64,000 nt of DNA, from positions 347,264 through 411,263 of the forward strand of contig NZ_JAGJTM010000005.1 in assembly GCF_018221685.1 (NCBI RefSeq). The letters run 5' to 3'. Positions 8,929 through 17,861 of the stretch are shown piece by piece. The notes beneath the pieces are model-generated. The model worked only from the letters and a program-made list of their open reading frames with translations. It did not search any database and was not told the DNA's origin. The position numbers were made by a program, and so were the translations under genes. The DNA is from Bombella apis. Its GTDB lineage: Bacteria > Pseudomonadota > Alphaproteobacteria > Acetobacterales > Acetobacteraceae. Positions within the stretch are counted from its first letter, which is position 1. Every line of letters starts with the position of its first letter.

Positions 8929-11286
8929 TCATGCTTTGCTCACGCCCTCTGCTGCAAGCCCCTTGCCCACCAGCGGGAGGATGAGTGCCACCAGGGTGCC
9001 AGCCGTTCCCACATCTCCGGTACCGGCAAGCACCCGGCGCTCTTCCTCTGTCAGGGACCGCAGGTGCAGCCGCCCCTTATGGGCCTCCATCGCCCGGTGA
9101 ACAATGGCCAGCCCCAGCCCGGTCCCCTTCTCCTTGTGGGTCACGTAAGGCTCTGTCAGACGCTGATGCTCCCCAGCGGGCAGCCCCACGCCGTTATCAG
9201 CCACACCAATGATTGCCGCTTCATCCTCAAGCGTCAAGCGGAGGACAATCCAGCCCAGCACGGGCTGGTCCACCCCCAGGCGCCGCCCTGTCATCAGGAT
9301 GGCATCTGCTGCATTCTGTAGCAGGTTGATAAGAGATTGACCAATCAGGCGATGGTCACACCGCACCATGACCGGCCCACCAGCCGGGACATCCAGCCGA
9401 TACGCTATCTCCGGATGGGCATTCTGCTGGAGGAACAGCGCCTCACGACACAGGCGGACAAGGTCATGCTCGGCCATCTCTGGCTGGGGCATACGGGCAA
9501 AGGATGAGAACTCATCCACCATGCGCCCGATATCCCCTACCTGCCGCACGATCGTGCTGATGAGCTGATCGTAGATTTCCGGATCGCTGGTAATCTCCCT
9601 GTAAAAACGCCGTCTCAGCCTCTCAGCCGCCAGCTGGATAGGAGTCAGTGGATTCTTGATTTCATGGGCGATGCGACGGGCCACATCGGCCCAGGCGGCC
9701 TTGCGCTGGGCTACCTGAAGGAGGGTGATGTCATCAAAGGTGACAACATATCCCCCCCGGCCTTCATGCCCGTTCTGCTCCGCCACGGCAGAGACGAGCA
9801 GGGTCCGTCCGGCTCCGGCACCACCCCCGCCTCCTGGCCCACCCGGCGCCCGGGCACTTTCAGTATCGATCTGGATTTCAGCCCCATGCTCCTTCTCGGG
9901 ATGCTCTTTCACAGCCTGAAGCAGAGTGGCGAATTCGGGCACATGATCGACCAGAGGGCACCCCTTGGCCTGTTCCAGGTCCCGCTGAAGAATGGAGGAG
10001 GCAGCCCGATTGGGAAGTTCGACAGTCTGGTCATGGTCCAGCCCGATCACACCGGCAGACACACCAGCAAGAACGGTCTCCGTGAAACGCCGCCGTTCGT
10101 CAATCTGGTCATAAGCCTGCATCAGCTCAGAACGCTGGCTGGCCAACTGGCTGGCCATCAGGTTGAAGGCACGGGAGAGGGCCACCAGCTCATCCTCACG
10201 AAGGCCACGGCTTTCCACAGGGACCCGTGCCGTCAGATCCCCCCGGGAAATGCGACGGGCTGCCCGGATCAGAAGGCTGAGGGGCCGAGTGATCCTGTTG
10301 GCCTGGGACAGGCCGCTGAGCATTCCCACCGCCAGCACCAGCAGACCCATCAGCGCCAGAATCACGATGAGTGTCAGCTGGGTCTTGCCACGATTGTTGA
10401 GCATCCGCTGATAATCCTGCACCAGCGTGTCTGTCCGTGTCATATGGTGGAGGATGTCCGGGTCCACTGGCCGGGTAATGACCAGCATGAGACCAGAATT
10501 GCCCCCCAGCGAGACAACCCCCCGCACCAGCTGCGCCTCTGGCTGGTCCAGAAGCACGACTTCTCCTGTTCTGGCCATGGCCGCCACAGACCGGGGCGGC
10601 AGCTCCTTTTCCGGGTCCCCCGCCCGGATGGCCATGAGCCCCCCCGTAGCGATGATCCTGTAGGTGATCGGATTGAAAATGATCGCATCATTCAGTCCCC
10701 GTTCCGTCACCTCATCTTCCAGCAGGGCCTGAAGGCGTGGCTGGTCGTGGAACAGGTCCGTCCCGTGGGCGAACATCTCGTCATTCTGGACTGTCAGAAG
10801 CGTGTTGGCCAGGGCAAAGGCCTCTGTCCTCGTATTCTCATTATGCTCCCGCAGATATCCTGCCGCTACGGAACGGGCCTCGCTCAGGGCCGTGTTGACC
10901 CGGTTTGAAAACCAGATCTCCACACCATAATGGAAGAACAGGGCCGAAAGGGCACCGACCATCAGTGTAGGCGCCACGGCCACCACGCCAAACAGCATGA
11001 CAAGCTGGCTGTGCAGCCGGGCCCCGGCCTGCCCCATGCGCCGTGCGGCCAGCATCCGGCCGATCTGCCGTACCCCGGCAGCACCGATGAGCATGAGCGT
11101 GATGAAATCCAGCAGGAAAAGCAGGGCCTGCGCCCGTGGTACCCGGGCCAGTGAAACACCACCCGCAAGGACGATGAATGTCACGAACGTGAGGACCAGC
11201 GCCACGACCGTCAGCACCACCACGCCATCAGGGCTGGTCAGACGCCCGAGAGAGGCCCGCATCCTGCTGGCAAGACGTCTGATCAT
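8929..11286 (-). CDS. ntrY: Sensor histidine kinase NtrY
   Basis: Membrane sensor kinase that phosphorylates NtrX. The 785-residue product has several N-terminal transmembrane helices (about residues 25-120), an extracytoplasmic loop, another helix near 285-310, a HAMP linker, a PAS-like region and a HisKA/HATPase core with the H-box VARRIAHEIKNPLTPIQLA and the G-box GTGLGLAIVHRAMEA. A short Gly-rich linker (PGGPGGGGGAGAG) interrupts the PAS region. I chose ATG at 11286 with upstream AGGA over a TTG seven codons earlier. It overlaps or abuts the truncated ntrC gene upstream and so is co-transcribed with it. Confidence 0.92.
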   Translation of the reverse strand: MIRRLASRMRASLGRLTSPDGVVVLTVVALVLTFVTFIVLAGGVSLARVPRAQALLFLLDFITLMLIGAAGVRQIGRMLAARRMGQAGARLHSQLVMLFGVVAVAPTLMVGALSALFFHYGVEIWFSNRVNTALSEARSVAAGYLREHNENTRTEAFALANTLLTVQNDEMFAHGTDLFHDQPRLQALLEDEVTERGLNDAIIFNPITYRIIATGGLMAIRAGDPEKELPPRSVAAMARTGEVVLLDQPEAQLVRGVVSLGGNSGLMLVITRPVDPDILHHMTRTDTLVQDYQRMLNNRGKTQLTLIVILALMGLLVLAVGMLSGLSQANRITRPLSLLIRAARRISRGDLTARVPVESRGLREDELVALSRAFNLMASQLASQRSELMQAYDQIDERRRFTETVLAGVSAGVIGLDHDQTVELPNRAASSILQRDLEQAKGCPLVDHVPEFATLLQAVKEHPEKEHGAEIQIDTESARAPGGPGGGGGAGAGRTLLVSAVAEQNGHEGRGGYVVTFDDITLLQVAQRKAAWADVARRIAHEIKNPLTPIQLAAERLRRRFYREITSDPEIYDQLISTIVRQVGDIGRMVDEFSSFARMPQPEMAEHDLVRLCREALFLQQNAHPEIAYRLDVPAGGPVMVRCDHRLIGQSLINLLQNAADAILMTGRRLGVDQPVLGWIVLRLTLEDEAAIIGVADNGVGLPAGEHQRLTEPYVTHKEKGTGLGLAIVHRAMEAHKGRLHLRSLTEEERRVLAGTGDVGTAGTLVALILPLVGKGLAAEGVSKA

Positions 11287-11303
11287 CACGGTATCTTTCC
11301 TGC

Positions 11304-12044
11304 TCAACGGTCCCCCGGCTTCGCTCCGGGCCGGGGGACAACGATATGAAGTTCCCTGATGCGCTTGCGCAGGGTGTTGCGGTTCAACCCCAGCAGAGCA
11401 GCGGCACGGAGCTGATTCCCACCCGTATGCTGGAGGGCCATGGTGATGAGGGGACGTTCCACTGCTCCCACCACGCTGCCATGCAGGTTGCAGCTGCCCG
11501 CCTCCAGCCCTGCCCGTACATAACTGCGCATGACCGGCTCGAACATCGCTGCCAGCCCCCCGCTCCGGTCACCGGAAAGAGCCCGCACGGCCCGCAGACG
11601 TTCCGGCCCGAGGCACTGCTCCATCGGCAGGGAAGCCAGCCAGTGCCGCAGGCCATCCTCCAGCCCTCCGTGACGCAACAGGGTCGCCTGGTCATGCCGG
11701 CTGGCCACCACGATACGCACGGCCTCCTCCCGCCGTGCCGGCGGCCTGTGGGCCAGAACAGCCGCAAAACGCTTCTGGAGTGTCGGGCACAGGCAATCCA
11801 GCTCATCCAGAAGAAGCGTGCCGCCACGGGCCTGCTCCAGCCAGCCATTGCCTGCCGTACCAAACAGCCGCTCCTCCCGCAGGGCACGGGGAACAGCCGT
11901 CAGCCCCGCAACAACAAAAACTCCGCCTGCACAGGAACTGTGGGCGTGAATCCTCTGGGCCACGTCCAGACGCTCCTGCGAGCTGGCACCATGCAGGAAC
12001 AACGGGCGCAGCGCACGGACTGCCCGGGCCGTCGGCTCACCCAT
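11304..12044 (-). CDS. Truncated NtrC-like regulator (degenerate AAA+ plus Fis HTH; no receiver)
   Basis: At 246 residues this is about half the length of NtrC (around 470). The N-terminal receiver is gone. The AAA+ part is eroded: the Walker A position reads FLHGASSQERLDVAQRIH with no GK[ST], the GAFTGA loop is missing (RLFGTAGNGWLEQA), yet the Walker B-like GGTLLLDELDCL remains. The C-terminus is an intact Fis-type helix-turn-helix, GNQLRAAALLGLNRNTLRKR, which closely resembles NtrC. It sits where ntrB-ntrC normally stand, between dusB and ntrY, and its ATG overlaps the dusB stop (TGATG). It can hardly hydrolyse ATP or drive sigma-54, but could still bind DNA. The frame is open, so it may be a repurposed regulator or a decaying remnant. 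Confidence 0.8.
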   Translation of the reverse strand: MGEPTARAVRALRPLFLHGASSQERLDVAQRIHAHSSCAGGVFVVAGLTAVPRALREERLFGTAGNGWLEQARGGTLLLDELDCLCPTLQKRFAAVLAHRPPARREEAVRIVVASRHDQATLLRHGGLEDGLRHWLASLPMEQCLGPERLRAVRALSGDRSGGLAAMFEPVMRSYVRAGLEAGSCNLHGSVVGAVERPLITMALQHTGGNQLRAAALLGLNRNTLRKRIRELHIVVPRPGAKPGDR

Positions 12045-13093
12045 CACGCCACATGCCGGGCAAGAGCCCCTTCCCGATCACGCACGATGCCAGCCGCGAT
12101 GGCGTCATCATAGAACCGCTCCAGCAGAGCAATGACAGCAGGAGCGGAATCCAGCCGGTTCACCTCCGCCCGGAATGCCGCCGACCCCGGAAGACCGGCG
12201 GAATACCAGGAGACATGCTTGCGGGCGAGGCGCAGGCCCGGTCGCTCCCCAAAATGGTCCATCATCATGTGATAATGTTTCAGGACAATCTCTTTCTCCG
12301 TTGCGAGATCGGGGTCTGGCACGTCCACGCCGCTCCGCAGGGACTGGGTCAGCTGGGCGAGGAACCAGGGCCGCCCATAGCAGCCCCGCCCCACCATGAC
12401 GCCGTCCGCCCCCGAATCCGCCAGGGCCTGACGGGCCGAGGCCATGCTCACGATGTCACCATTGACGATCACCGGAAGCCTCACCGCCTCCTTGACCCTG
12501 CGGACAAACTTCCAGTCCGCCCGGCCATTGTAGAACATCTGGCGGGTCCGCCCGTGCACCGTGATCATGCGGATGCCGACATCCTCGGCAATACGGGCCA
12601 GGGCAGGAGCATTGAGATGCTCATGGTCCCACCCCATCCGCATCTTCAGCGTCACGGGGACATCCACCGCCTTCACTGTCGCCTCCAGCAGGCGGGCGGC
12701 GAGAGCTTCATCCCGCATGAGGGACGATCCGGCCATCTGGCCGATGGCCACCTTCTTGACCGGACAGCCGAAATTGATGTCCACGACATCCGCACCACCC
12801 GCCACGGCGATCTTTGCTGCCTCTCCCATGGCCTGCGGGTCACACCCCGCCAACTGTACGGCATTGACACCACCAGCCCCGGCGCTGCGGGCCATGCTCA
12901 GGGTCCGCTCATTCTCCCGTACCATCGCCCATGAAGCGATCATCTCCGAAATGACAAGCCCCGCTCCCAGCTCTCTGGTCAGCCTGCGAAACGGCAGGTC
13001 CGTGACGCCGGACATGGGAGCGAGGATGACGGGGTCATCAATCACGCAGCCCGTCCCCAGAGTGATGGGCGGCAGAGGAATCGGCATTGGCAT
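12044..13093 (-). CDS. dusB: tRNA-dihydrouridine synthase DusB
   Basis: FMN enzyme that reduces specific uridines in the tRNA D-loop; also called nifR3 when next to ntr genes. The 349-residue TIM-barrel product shows [17 protein letters not shown] (residues 23-39), [19 protein letters not shown] with the active-site Cys, TVHGRTR, and VNGDI. The frame is open to a TTG at 13168, but the first ATG (13093) gives the usual family N-terminus, and another in-frame ATG lies at 13087. It is the head of a tightly spaced minus-strand run dusB-ntrC'-ntrY-ntrX-hfq-hflX. Confidence 0.93.
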   Translation of the reverse strand: MPMPIPLPPITLGTGCVIDDPVILAPMSGVTDLPFRRLTRELGAGLVISEMIASWAMVRENERTLSMARSAGAGGVNAVQLAGCDPQAMGEAAKIAVAGGADVVDINFGCPVKKVAIGQMAGSSLMRDEALAARLLEATVKAVDVPVTLKMRMGWDHEHLNAPALARIAEDVGIRMITVHGRTRQMFYNGRADWKFVRRVKEAVRLPVIVNGDIVSMASARQALADSGADGVMVGRGCYGRPWFLAQLTQSLRSGVDVPDPDLATEKEIVLKHYHMMMDHFGERPGLRLARKHVSWYSAGLPGSAAFRAEVNRLDSAPAVIALLERFYDDAIAAGIVRDREGALARHVA

Positions 13094-13180
13094 GGATACG
13101 GGATACCTGTCAGGTTTTCGTGGAGCAGACCGGGGCGGGATTTTACAGTTACGGCCTTCAAAGCGCAAATGGCGGCTGCC

Positions 13181-13462
13181 TTACCCCTGCCTGCGCCGCC
13201 GGGCCCGCCTCATGGAAAGAATCTCCCGGTCATGACGCTGTTCCCCAGCCGGCGTGACCTCAAAACGTCCGTCATCCCTCTGCCGGGCCAGCCCCATGCC
13301 AGCCAGCCGCAGCAGGCAGGACCGGTCCTTGAGAGGGGCCCGGAAATCGGGCATCCGCCCTTCCGGCGGGGGGCCGACCGGGCGGCCCGTTTCACCGCTC
13401 AGCACAAGCCGGTGCAGGGCCGAACGGCAGCAGGTTTCCAGGTACAGGTCATCCCAGCTCAT
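13181..13462 (-). CDS. Small hypothetical protein, winged-helix-like
   Basis: A 93-residue product, MSWDDLYLETCCRSAL..., with no family I can name. The C-terminal half (LLRLAGMGLARQRDDGRFEVTPAG) has the rhythm of a winged-helix DNA-binding wing: helix, short turn, charged hairpin, then a TPAG turn. The ATG at 13462 has GGGAG eight bases upstream; the same frame extends to a TTG at 13519, but no earlier ATG exists. It is 87 bases upstream of dusB on the same strand and divergent from pyrD. A very basic tail (MRRARRRRQG) ends the protein. It is real coding sequence by start context and codon pattern, function unknown. Confidence 0.55.
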   Translation of the reverse strand: MSWDDLYLETCCRSALHRLVLSGETGRPVGPPPEGRMPDFRAPLKDRSCLLRLAGMGLARQRDDGRFEVTPAGEQRHDREILSMRRARRRRQG

Positions 13463-13601
13463 GGCTCCGGCTCCCGTTTCATCGACATGGCGCAACTCCC
13501 TCTCTGCAAAGCCACACAACAGTCATCAATACCGCAAATTGTCTTGACAAGAACGACCATGCGTTCTGAAAGGTTCTTAACTGTCAGTAAGGGAAGAGTG
13601 A

Positions 13602-14660
13602 ATGCTCGATATCGGAAAAACAGCCACGTGGCTTCTGCGCCGTCTCAACCCTGAAACTGCACATGAGCTTGCCATCCACAGCATTGCCCACGGCCTCACC
13701 GGTCGCGGCAAACCCGATCATTCGGCCCTCCGGACGGAAGCTCTGGGGCTTTCCTTCCCCAACCCGATCGGCCTTGCAGCAGGGTTCGACAAGAATGCCC
13801 GGGCCGTGCGGGGGCTGGCCAGACTCGGCTTCGGCTTTGTGGAGACCGGCACGGTCACACCCCGGCCCCAGCCGGGCAATCCCCGGCCCCGCCTGTTCCG
13901 TCTGGTCGATGACCACGCCATCATCAACCGCATGGGCTTCAACAGCTGTGGGATTGACCGGTTCTGCCAGAACCTGACACCCCTTTTCCGCCCGGACGGG
14001 AATGGCACCGTAAAAGCCGCCGGTGTTCCGCTGGGAATCAATCTGGGCATCAACAAGACAGGGGCAGACCCGCTTGTGGACTACCCCGCCCTGGTAGGCC
14101 GGACGAAATCCTACGCCGATTATATCACCATCAACCTCTCCTCCCCCAACACCCCCGGCCTGCGGGACCTTCAGGCTACCGACATGCTGGCCCGCCTGCT
14201 GGATGCCATACAGACCGCCCATCCCGACCGCCCCCCTTTGCTGGTGAAGCTTGCCCCTGATCTTGAAAATGACGCCTATGGCCCCATCCTCCAGACGGCA
14301 CTGGACGGTGGCGCTGATGGTCTCATTCTCACCAACACCACGCTGGCCCGTCCCGCCAGCCTGACGGACCCTCACCGTGAGGAGGCCGGAGGCCTCTCCG
14401 GTGCGCCACTGGCCGAACGGGCCCGCCATGTGCTCCAGCTCGTGAGCGACCTGAACAATGGCCGCCTCTGCCTCGTTTCTTCCGGCGGCATCGAAACCGG
14501 AAAAGACATTCTCGAGCGTCTGAAAATGGGGGCGGACCTCGTACAGGTCTACACGGCCTTCATCTACGAAGGGCCCGCCGTCCTCACCCGGCTGAAGCAG
14601 GAGCTGCTGCACGAGATGAGCCGCTCCGGCATCCGCACCCTCGCCTCTCTCCGGCGCTGA
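13602..14660 (+). CDS. pyrD: Dihydroorotate dehydrogenase (quinone), class 2
   Basis: Oxidises dihydroorotate to orotate in pyrimidine synthesis, passing electrons to the quinone pool at the inner membrane. The 352 residues match class 2 length. An amphipathic N-terminal segment (LRRLNPETAHELAIHSIAHGL), the quinone-tunnel helices, is followed by the FMN barrel with GLAAGFDKNA (60s), INRMGFNS, INLSSPNTPGL containing the catalytic Ser, VKLAPD and VSSGGIETG. The start is ATG 13602 with GGAAG upstream. A TTGACA at 13544-13549 may be its -35 box, but no clear -10 follows at normal spacing. Confidence 0.95.
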   Translation: MLDIGKTATWLLRRLNPETAHELAIHSIAHGLTGRGKPDHSALRTEALGLSFPNPIGLAAGFDKNARAVRGLARLGFGFVETGTVTPRPQPGNPRPRLFRLVDDHAIINRMGFNSCGIDRFCQNLTPLFRPDGNGTVKAAGVPLGINLGINKTGADPLVDYPALVGRTKSYADYITINLSSPNTPGLRDLQATDMLARLLDAIQTAHPDRPPLLVKLAPDLENDAYGPILQTALDGGADGLILTNTTLARPASLTDPHREEAGGLSGAPLAERARHVLQLVSDLNNGRLCLVSSGGIETGKDILERLKMGADLVQVYTAFIYEGPAVLTRLKQELLHEMSRSGIRTLASLRR

Positions 14661-14690
14661 ATCACCGTAACGCAGGGGCCACGTAGCACC

Positions 14691-16217
14691 ATGAAGACTG
14701 CTCTGGTCGGCATCGTCAAAAACGAAGCACACGACATACTGTACTGGCTGGCCTGGCATGCCCTCCTCGGTGTGGACAGTTTCATCCTGTTTGATGATGA
14801 TTCAGATGATGGCACGAGGGATCTCGTCACGGCCGCCAGCCTGCACTGGGATGTGCGCCTTTTCCATATCCGTGAGCACAGCCTTGACCTGTCCAGCCAG
14901 GACCATGCAGAGCGCCAGAGACAGGTCTATCTCGATGCCCTGTCGGCCATTGCCATGGATGAACAGTCTTACGACTGGGTGGGTTTTCTGGATACGGACG
15001 AATATGTCAGGCTGTACGCCCACGAAACCCTGCCGGAATTTCTGGAATCATTGCCTGCCGATGCCGGTGCAGTAGCCCTGCACTGGCAGGTTTATGGCCA
15101 TGACAACCACATCACGACACCCAGCCTGCCGCCTTTCCACAGTTTCAGCCGCCACAGCACGGCGGGAGAGGCCATCAACCGGCATGTAAAGAGCTTCATC
15201 CGCCCTCATTGCTGGAAGAAAGGCAAATGGGTCAATGTCCATTATTTTGCGCTGGCTGAAGGGCGTTATGTCACCTCATCCGGTGCGCCTGTTGCCTGGT
15301 CTGCCGTACCCGGCATTACGGTGGGGTATCCTGACTGGGCTGTTGCCAGCCTGATGCATTTCCAGCGGCGCAGTCTGGAACAGTTCGTCAAACGGGTCCT
15401 CAACCGCAAAGACCTCCAGCTCACCCTTTCAGACCACCAGCTGGCCCAATGGAACGACATTGAAGACACGGTCCCCCGTGAAAAGACGTCGGACGTTCTG
15501 CGCTGGGTCAGGCCGGTCATCACGGCAGGGGCCATGACCGCGCTGGAAGAGATGCGGCGTCAGCACCCTCCCATCCCCGGCCTGACTCCCCCCTCAACCC
15601 GGCAGAATCCGGCTGGCTTCCGGGTCTTTTCCCTGCATCCGAAGGATGCCCGCCATCCCGGTCTCGTCAATGATCTGCTCCAGGACCTTGGCAGTGCCGA
15701 GCAGCAGGGGGGTGAGTTCCAGCTTTTCCTGATCCAGAGCCTGATCCATCCCGAAGCCGCCTTTCTGTTCGGCCTGGATGAAAAGGACAGGATACGGGAC
15801 TTCTTCATCCTGCATGATGGCCGCCTCACCGGCCTGCCCCGCTACGACATCCTGCCTGTCATCGAACAGACAGCCATTGCCCTGAGGCAGCATGGGGGCC
15901 AGAAACGTTTTCTCTGCTCTCCTCCCACGGAACCAATGGCGCCTGACAGGCAGGCCGTCAGCCTTTGGGAATGTTTCATCACCATTCCTCAGGAGACCAC
16001 ACCCTCAGGGGCCTCCTGGTTGAGCCTGTCGCCCTTCAACCTGCTGGAGATGGCTCTGGGCGCTCCAACCTTCACGCTGGACACCATTTCCACCCTGACA
16101 GCCATCGACCGGGAAACCACCGTATGGCTTCTCCCTCTTCTGGCCCTCCATTTACAGGCGCCACAATACAGGGAACTGCACAGCCATCTGGGCGCCCTGG
16201 CCCCCTTCATCCTGTAA
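14691..16217 (+). CDS. Glycosyltransferase of the family 2 / family 92-like type
   Basis: The 508-residue protein opens with VGIVKNEAHDILYWLAWH (residues 6-23) and FILFDDDSDDGTRDLV (31-46), then DTDEY at 101-105 as the metal/sugar-nucleotide DxD site. This layout is that of Glyco_tranf_2_4 / GT92-like enzymes that modify surface glycans. Residues about 300-508 show no recognised motif and may be an acceptor-binding region. No transmembrane helix is evident. It follows pyrD by 30 bases on the same strand, so it may be co-transcribed, although the two functions are unrelated. Its ribosome-binding site is weak. The unit ends at the hairpin at 16249-16283. Donor and acceptor are unknown. Confidence 0.75.
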   Translation: MKTALVGIVKNEAHDILYWLAWHALLGVDSFILFDDDSDDGTRDLVTAASLHWDVRLFHIREHSLDLSSQDHAERQRQVYLDALSAIAMDEQSYDWVGFLDTDEYVRLYAHETLPEFLESLPADAGAVALHWQVYGHDNHITTPSLPPFHSFSRHSTAGEAINRHVKSFIRPHCWKKGKWVNVHYFALAEGRYVTSSGAPVAWSAVPGITVGYPDWAVASLMHFQRRSLEQFVKRVLNRKDLQLTLSDHQLAQWNDIEDTVPREKTSDVLRWVRPVITAGAMTALEEMRRQHPPIPGLTPPSTRQNPAGFRVFSLHPKDARHPGLVNDLLQDLGSAEQQGGEFQLFLIQSLIHPEAAFLFGLDEKDRIRDFFILHDGRLTGLPRYDILPVIEQTAIALRQHGGQKRFLCSPPTEPMAPDRQAVSLWECFITIPQETTPSGASWLSLSPFNLLEMALGAPTFTLDTISTLTAIDRETTVWLLPLLALHLQAPQYRELHSHLGALAPFIL

Positions 16218-16248
16218 GAACAGGGGAGCAGGCCCATTCCCTTCATTG

Positions 16249-16283
16249 AAAAAGGCTCACCAGAGGACTGGTGAGCCTTTTTT
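16249..16283. terminator. Bidirectional terminator
   Basis: Perfect stem AAAAAGGCTCACCAG / CTGGTGAGCCTTTTTT with a four-base loop between convergent genes. It can end both the plus-strand glycosyltransferase and the minus-strand sugar symporter unit. Confidence 0.9.
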
Positions 16284-16315
16284 CTCTTCGTGCCAGACAG
16301 GCTGACCGCCATGGC

Positions 16316-17746
16316 TCAGCGCCCAAGTTTGCGCAGCTTCACACCACTCATCAGCCGTTCTTCAATCTTGGCCAGAGACATGCCTTTGGTCTCCGGCACG
16401 TACAGATATGTCAGACCAATGAAAATGAAGTTCAGAACGGCCAGAAGCCAGAACGTGCCAGAGGCCCCAAAGGCCTCCATCAGCGGCAGAAAGCTGACAC
16501 TCACGCCCATATTGGCCAGCCAGTTCATCAGAGTAGAAGCGGACATGCCGAAATTGCGCCCCTGAATGGGCTGGATCTCTGCACACAGCACCCACATGAG
16601 CGGCCCCGCCGACATGGCATGACCAGCGCAGAAAACCATCAGCACGAACACGGCGATCATCTGGGAAGCCTGCTCCGCCATACCCTCATGCAACAGGGCT
16701 GCAAGAGCCCCCATTGTCAGCGCCATGACGGCAAAACCGACATAAAGAATGGGCTTGCGGCCCCAGCGGTCCACCAGACCAACCGCCACGAACGTGGCCA
16801 GCATGTTCACCAGCCCGATGATGGCCGTACACCAGACCTGCGCATGTGTATCAAAATGGGCAGCCTGAAGAATCTTCGGAGCATAAAACATGACGATATT
16901 GATGCCCGCCAGCTGCTGCATGGCCTGAAGGCCAATACCCAGCAGCACGGAACGACGGAAATTGCTGTTGCGCTTCAGCAGTGCCCACCCTTCCTGCTTC
17001 GTTTCCAGCTGCTGGCGGATGGCCTGAATCTCCTTGGCGGCCTCCAGCGGGTCATCCCGCAGGTCCAGCAGGATTCTCCGCGCCTCCTTGTGGCGGCCTT
17101 TCATCACCAGCCAGTGCGGACTGTAAGGCAGGAACAGAACCCCGATAAGAAACAGCGTTGCCGGGAAGGCTGCAAAAGCAAACATGCTCCGCCAGCTGCC
17201 ACGATAGGAAAAATAGGCATCAGCCAGAAAAGCCACGAATATGCCGATCGTCAGCATAAGCTGGTAGGTGGAGATCATCGCACCACGGGTATCTTCACTG
17301 GCAATTTCAGAAAGATAGAGCGGCGCCGTAAAGGCGGACAGCCCGATGGCATAGCCCATCACAACCCGGAAGGAGATCATGGAGACGACAGACCAGCTCA
17401 GGAAGCAGCCCAGTGCCCCAATCACGAACACTGCGGCCCCGCAGATCAACGCCCGCTTGCGCCCGACCTTCTGGGCCAGCTTGCTGGCACTCACCGAGCC
17501 AAGGGCCGCACCGGCCATCATGGCACTGACAACCCATGAGAGCGCCAGTGTGGAAGGATGAAACTCCCGGGAAAACAGATCCAGCGCACCGGAAACCACG
17601 CCGATATCAATACCAGACATCAGCCCCGCAAGGGCCGCAACACCACCAATGACAAGAATCTTGAATTTCGTGGGATCGAAAAATGACGCATCGTCATCAT
17701 CGCCTGTCCCTGGGGATACAGAACGGGGATCAACTTCATCTACCAT
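16316..17746 (-). CDS. MFS sugar porter (proton/sugar symporter), paralog 1
   Basis: Twelve-helix inner-membrane transporter of the sugar porter family, 476 residues. Seen: GLMSGIDIGVVSGAL in helix 1, the GRKRAL loop after helix 2, YSPHWLVMKGR after helix 6 (family PESPRWL), QQLAGINIVMFYAP in helix 7, the WGRKP loop and the PETKGMSL end signature. These mark it as a GalP/AraE/XylE-like hexose or pentose symporter; the sugar is not predictable. The N-terminus has an unusual acidic cytosolic tail (DDDD near residue 18). I chose the ATG at 17746, preceded by GGGAGG at a distance of about 12, over upstream codons in the same frame. It is a tandem paralog of the gene at 17862. Confidence 0.88.
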   Translation of the reverse strand: MVDEVDPRSVSPGTGDDDDASFFDPTKFKILVIGGVAALAGLMSGIDIGVVSGALDLFSREFHPSTLALSWVVSAMMAGAALGSVSASKLAQKVGRKRALICGAAVFVIGALGCFLSWSVVSMISFRVVMGYAIGLSAFTAPLYLSEIASEDTRGAMISTYQLMLTIGIFVAFLADAYFSYRGSWRSMFAFAAFPATLFLIGVLFLPYSPHWLVMKGRHKEARRILLDLRDDPLEAAKEIQAIRQQLETKQEGWALLKRNSNFRRSVLLGIGLQAMQQLAGINIVMFYAPKILQAAHFDTHAQVWCTAIIGLVNMLATFVAVGLVDRWGRKPILYVGFAVMALTMGALAALLHEGMAEQASQMIAVFVLMVFCAGHAMSAGPLMWVLCAEIQPIQGRNFGMSASTLMNWLANMGVSVSFLPLMEAFGASGTFWLLAVLNFIFIGLTYLYVPETKGMSLAKIEERLMSGVKLRKLGR

Positions 17747-17861
17747 GTAAAGGGCGCAACCTCCCTGATGCAGACCAGCCCCACCAGCCAGACACGAAAC
17801 CGGGCAGAAGAGACGGACTGTCCCTCCTGCCCGGCAGTGCATGAACAGGGCTGATCTTCAA

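Noticed and set aside
7573..9321. A 582-codon plus-strand frame
   Set aside because: Antisense to ntrX and ntrY, composition typical of a shadow frame.
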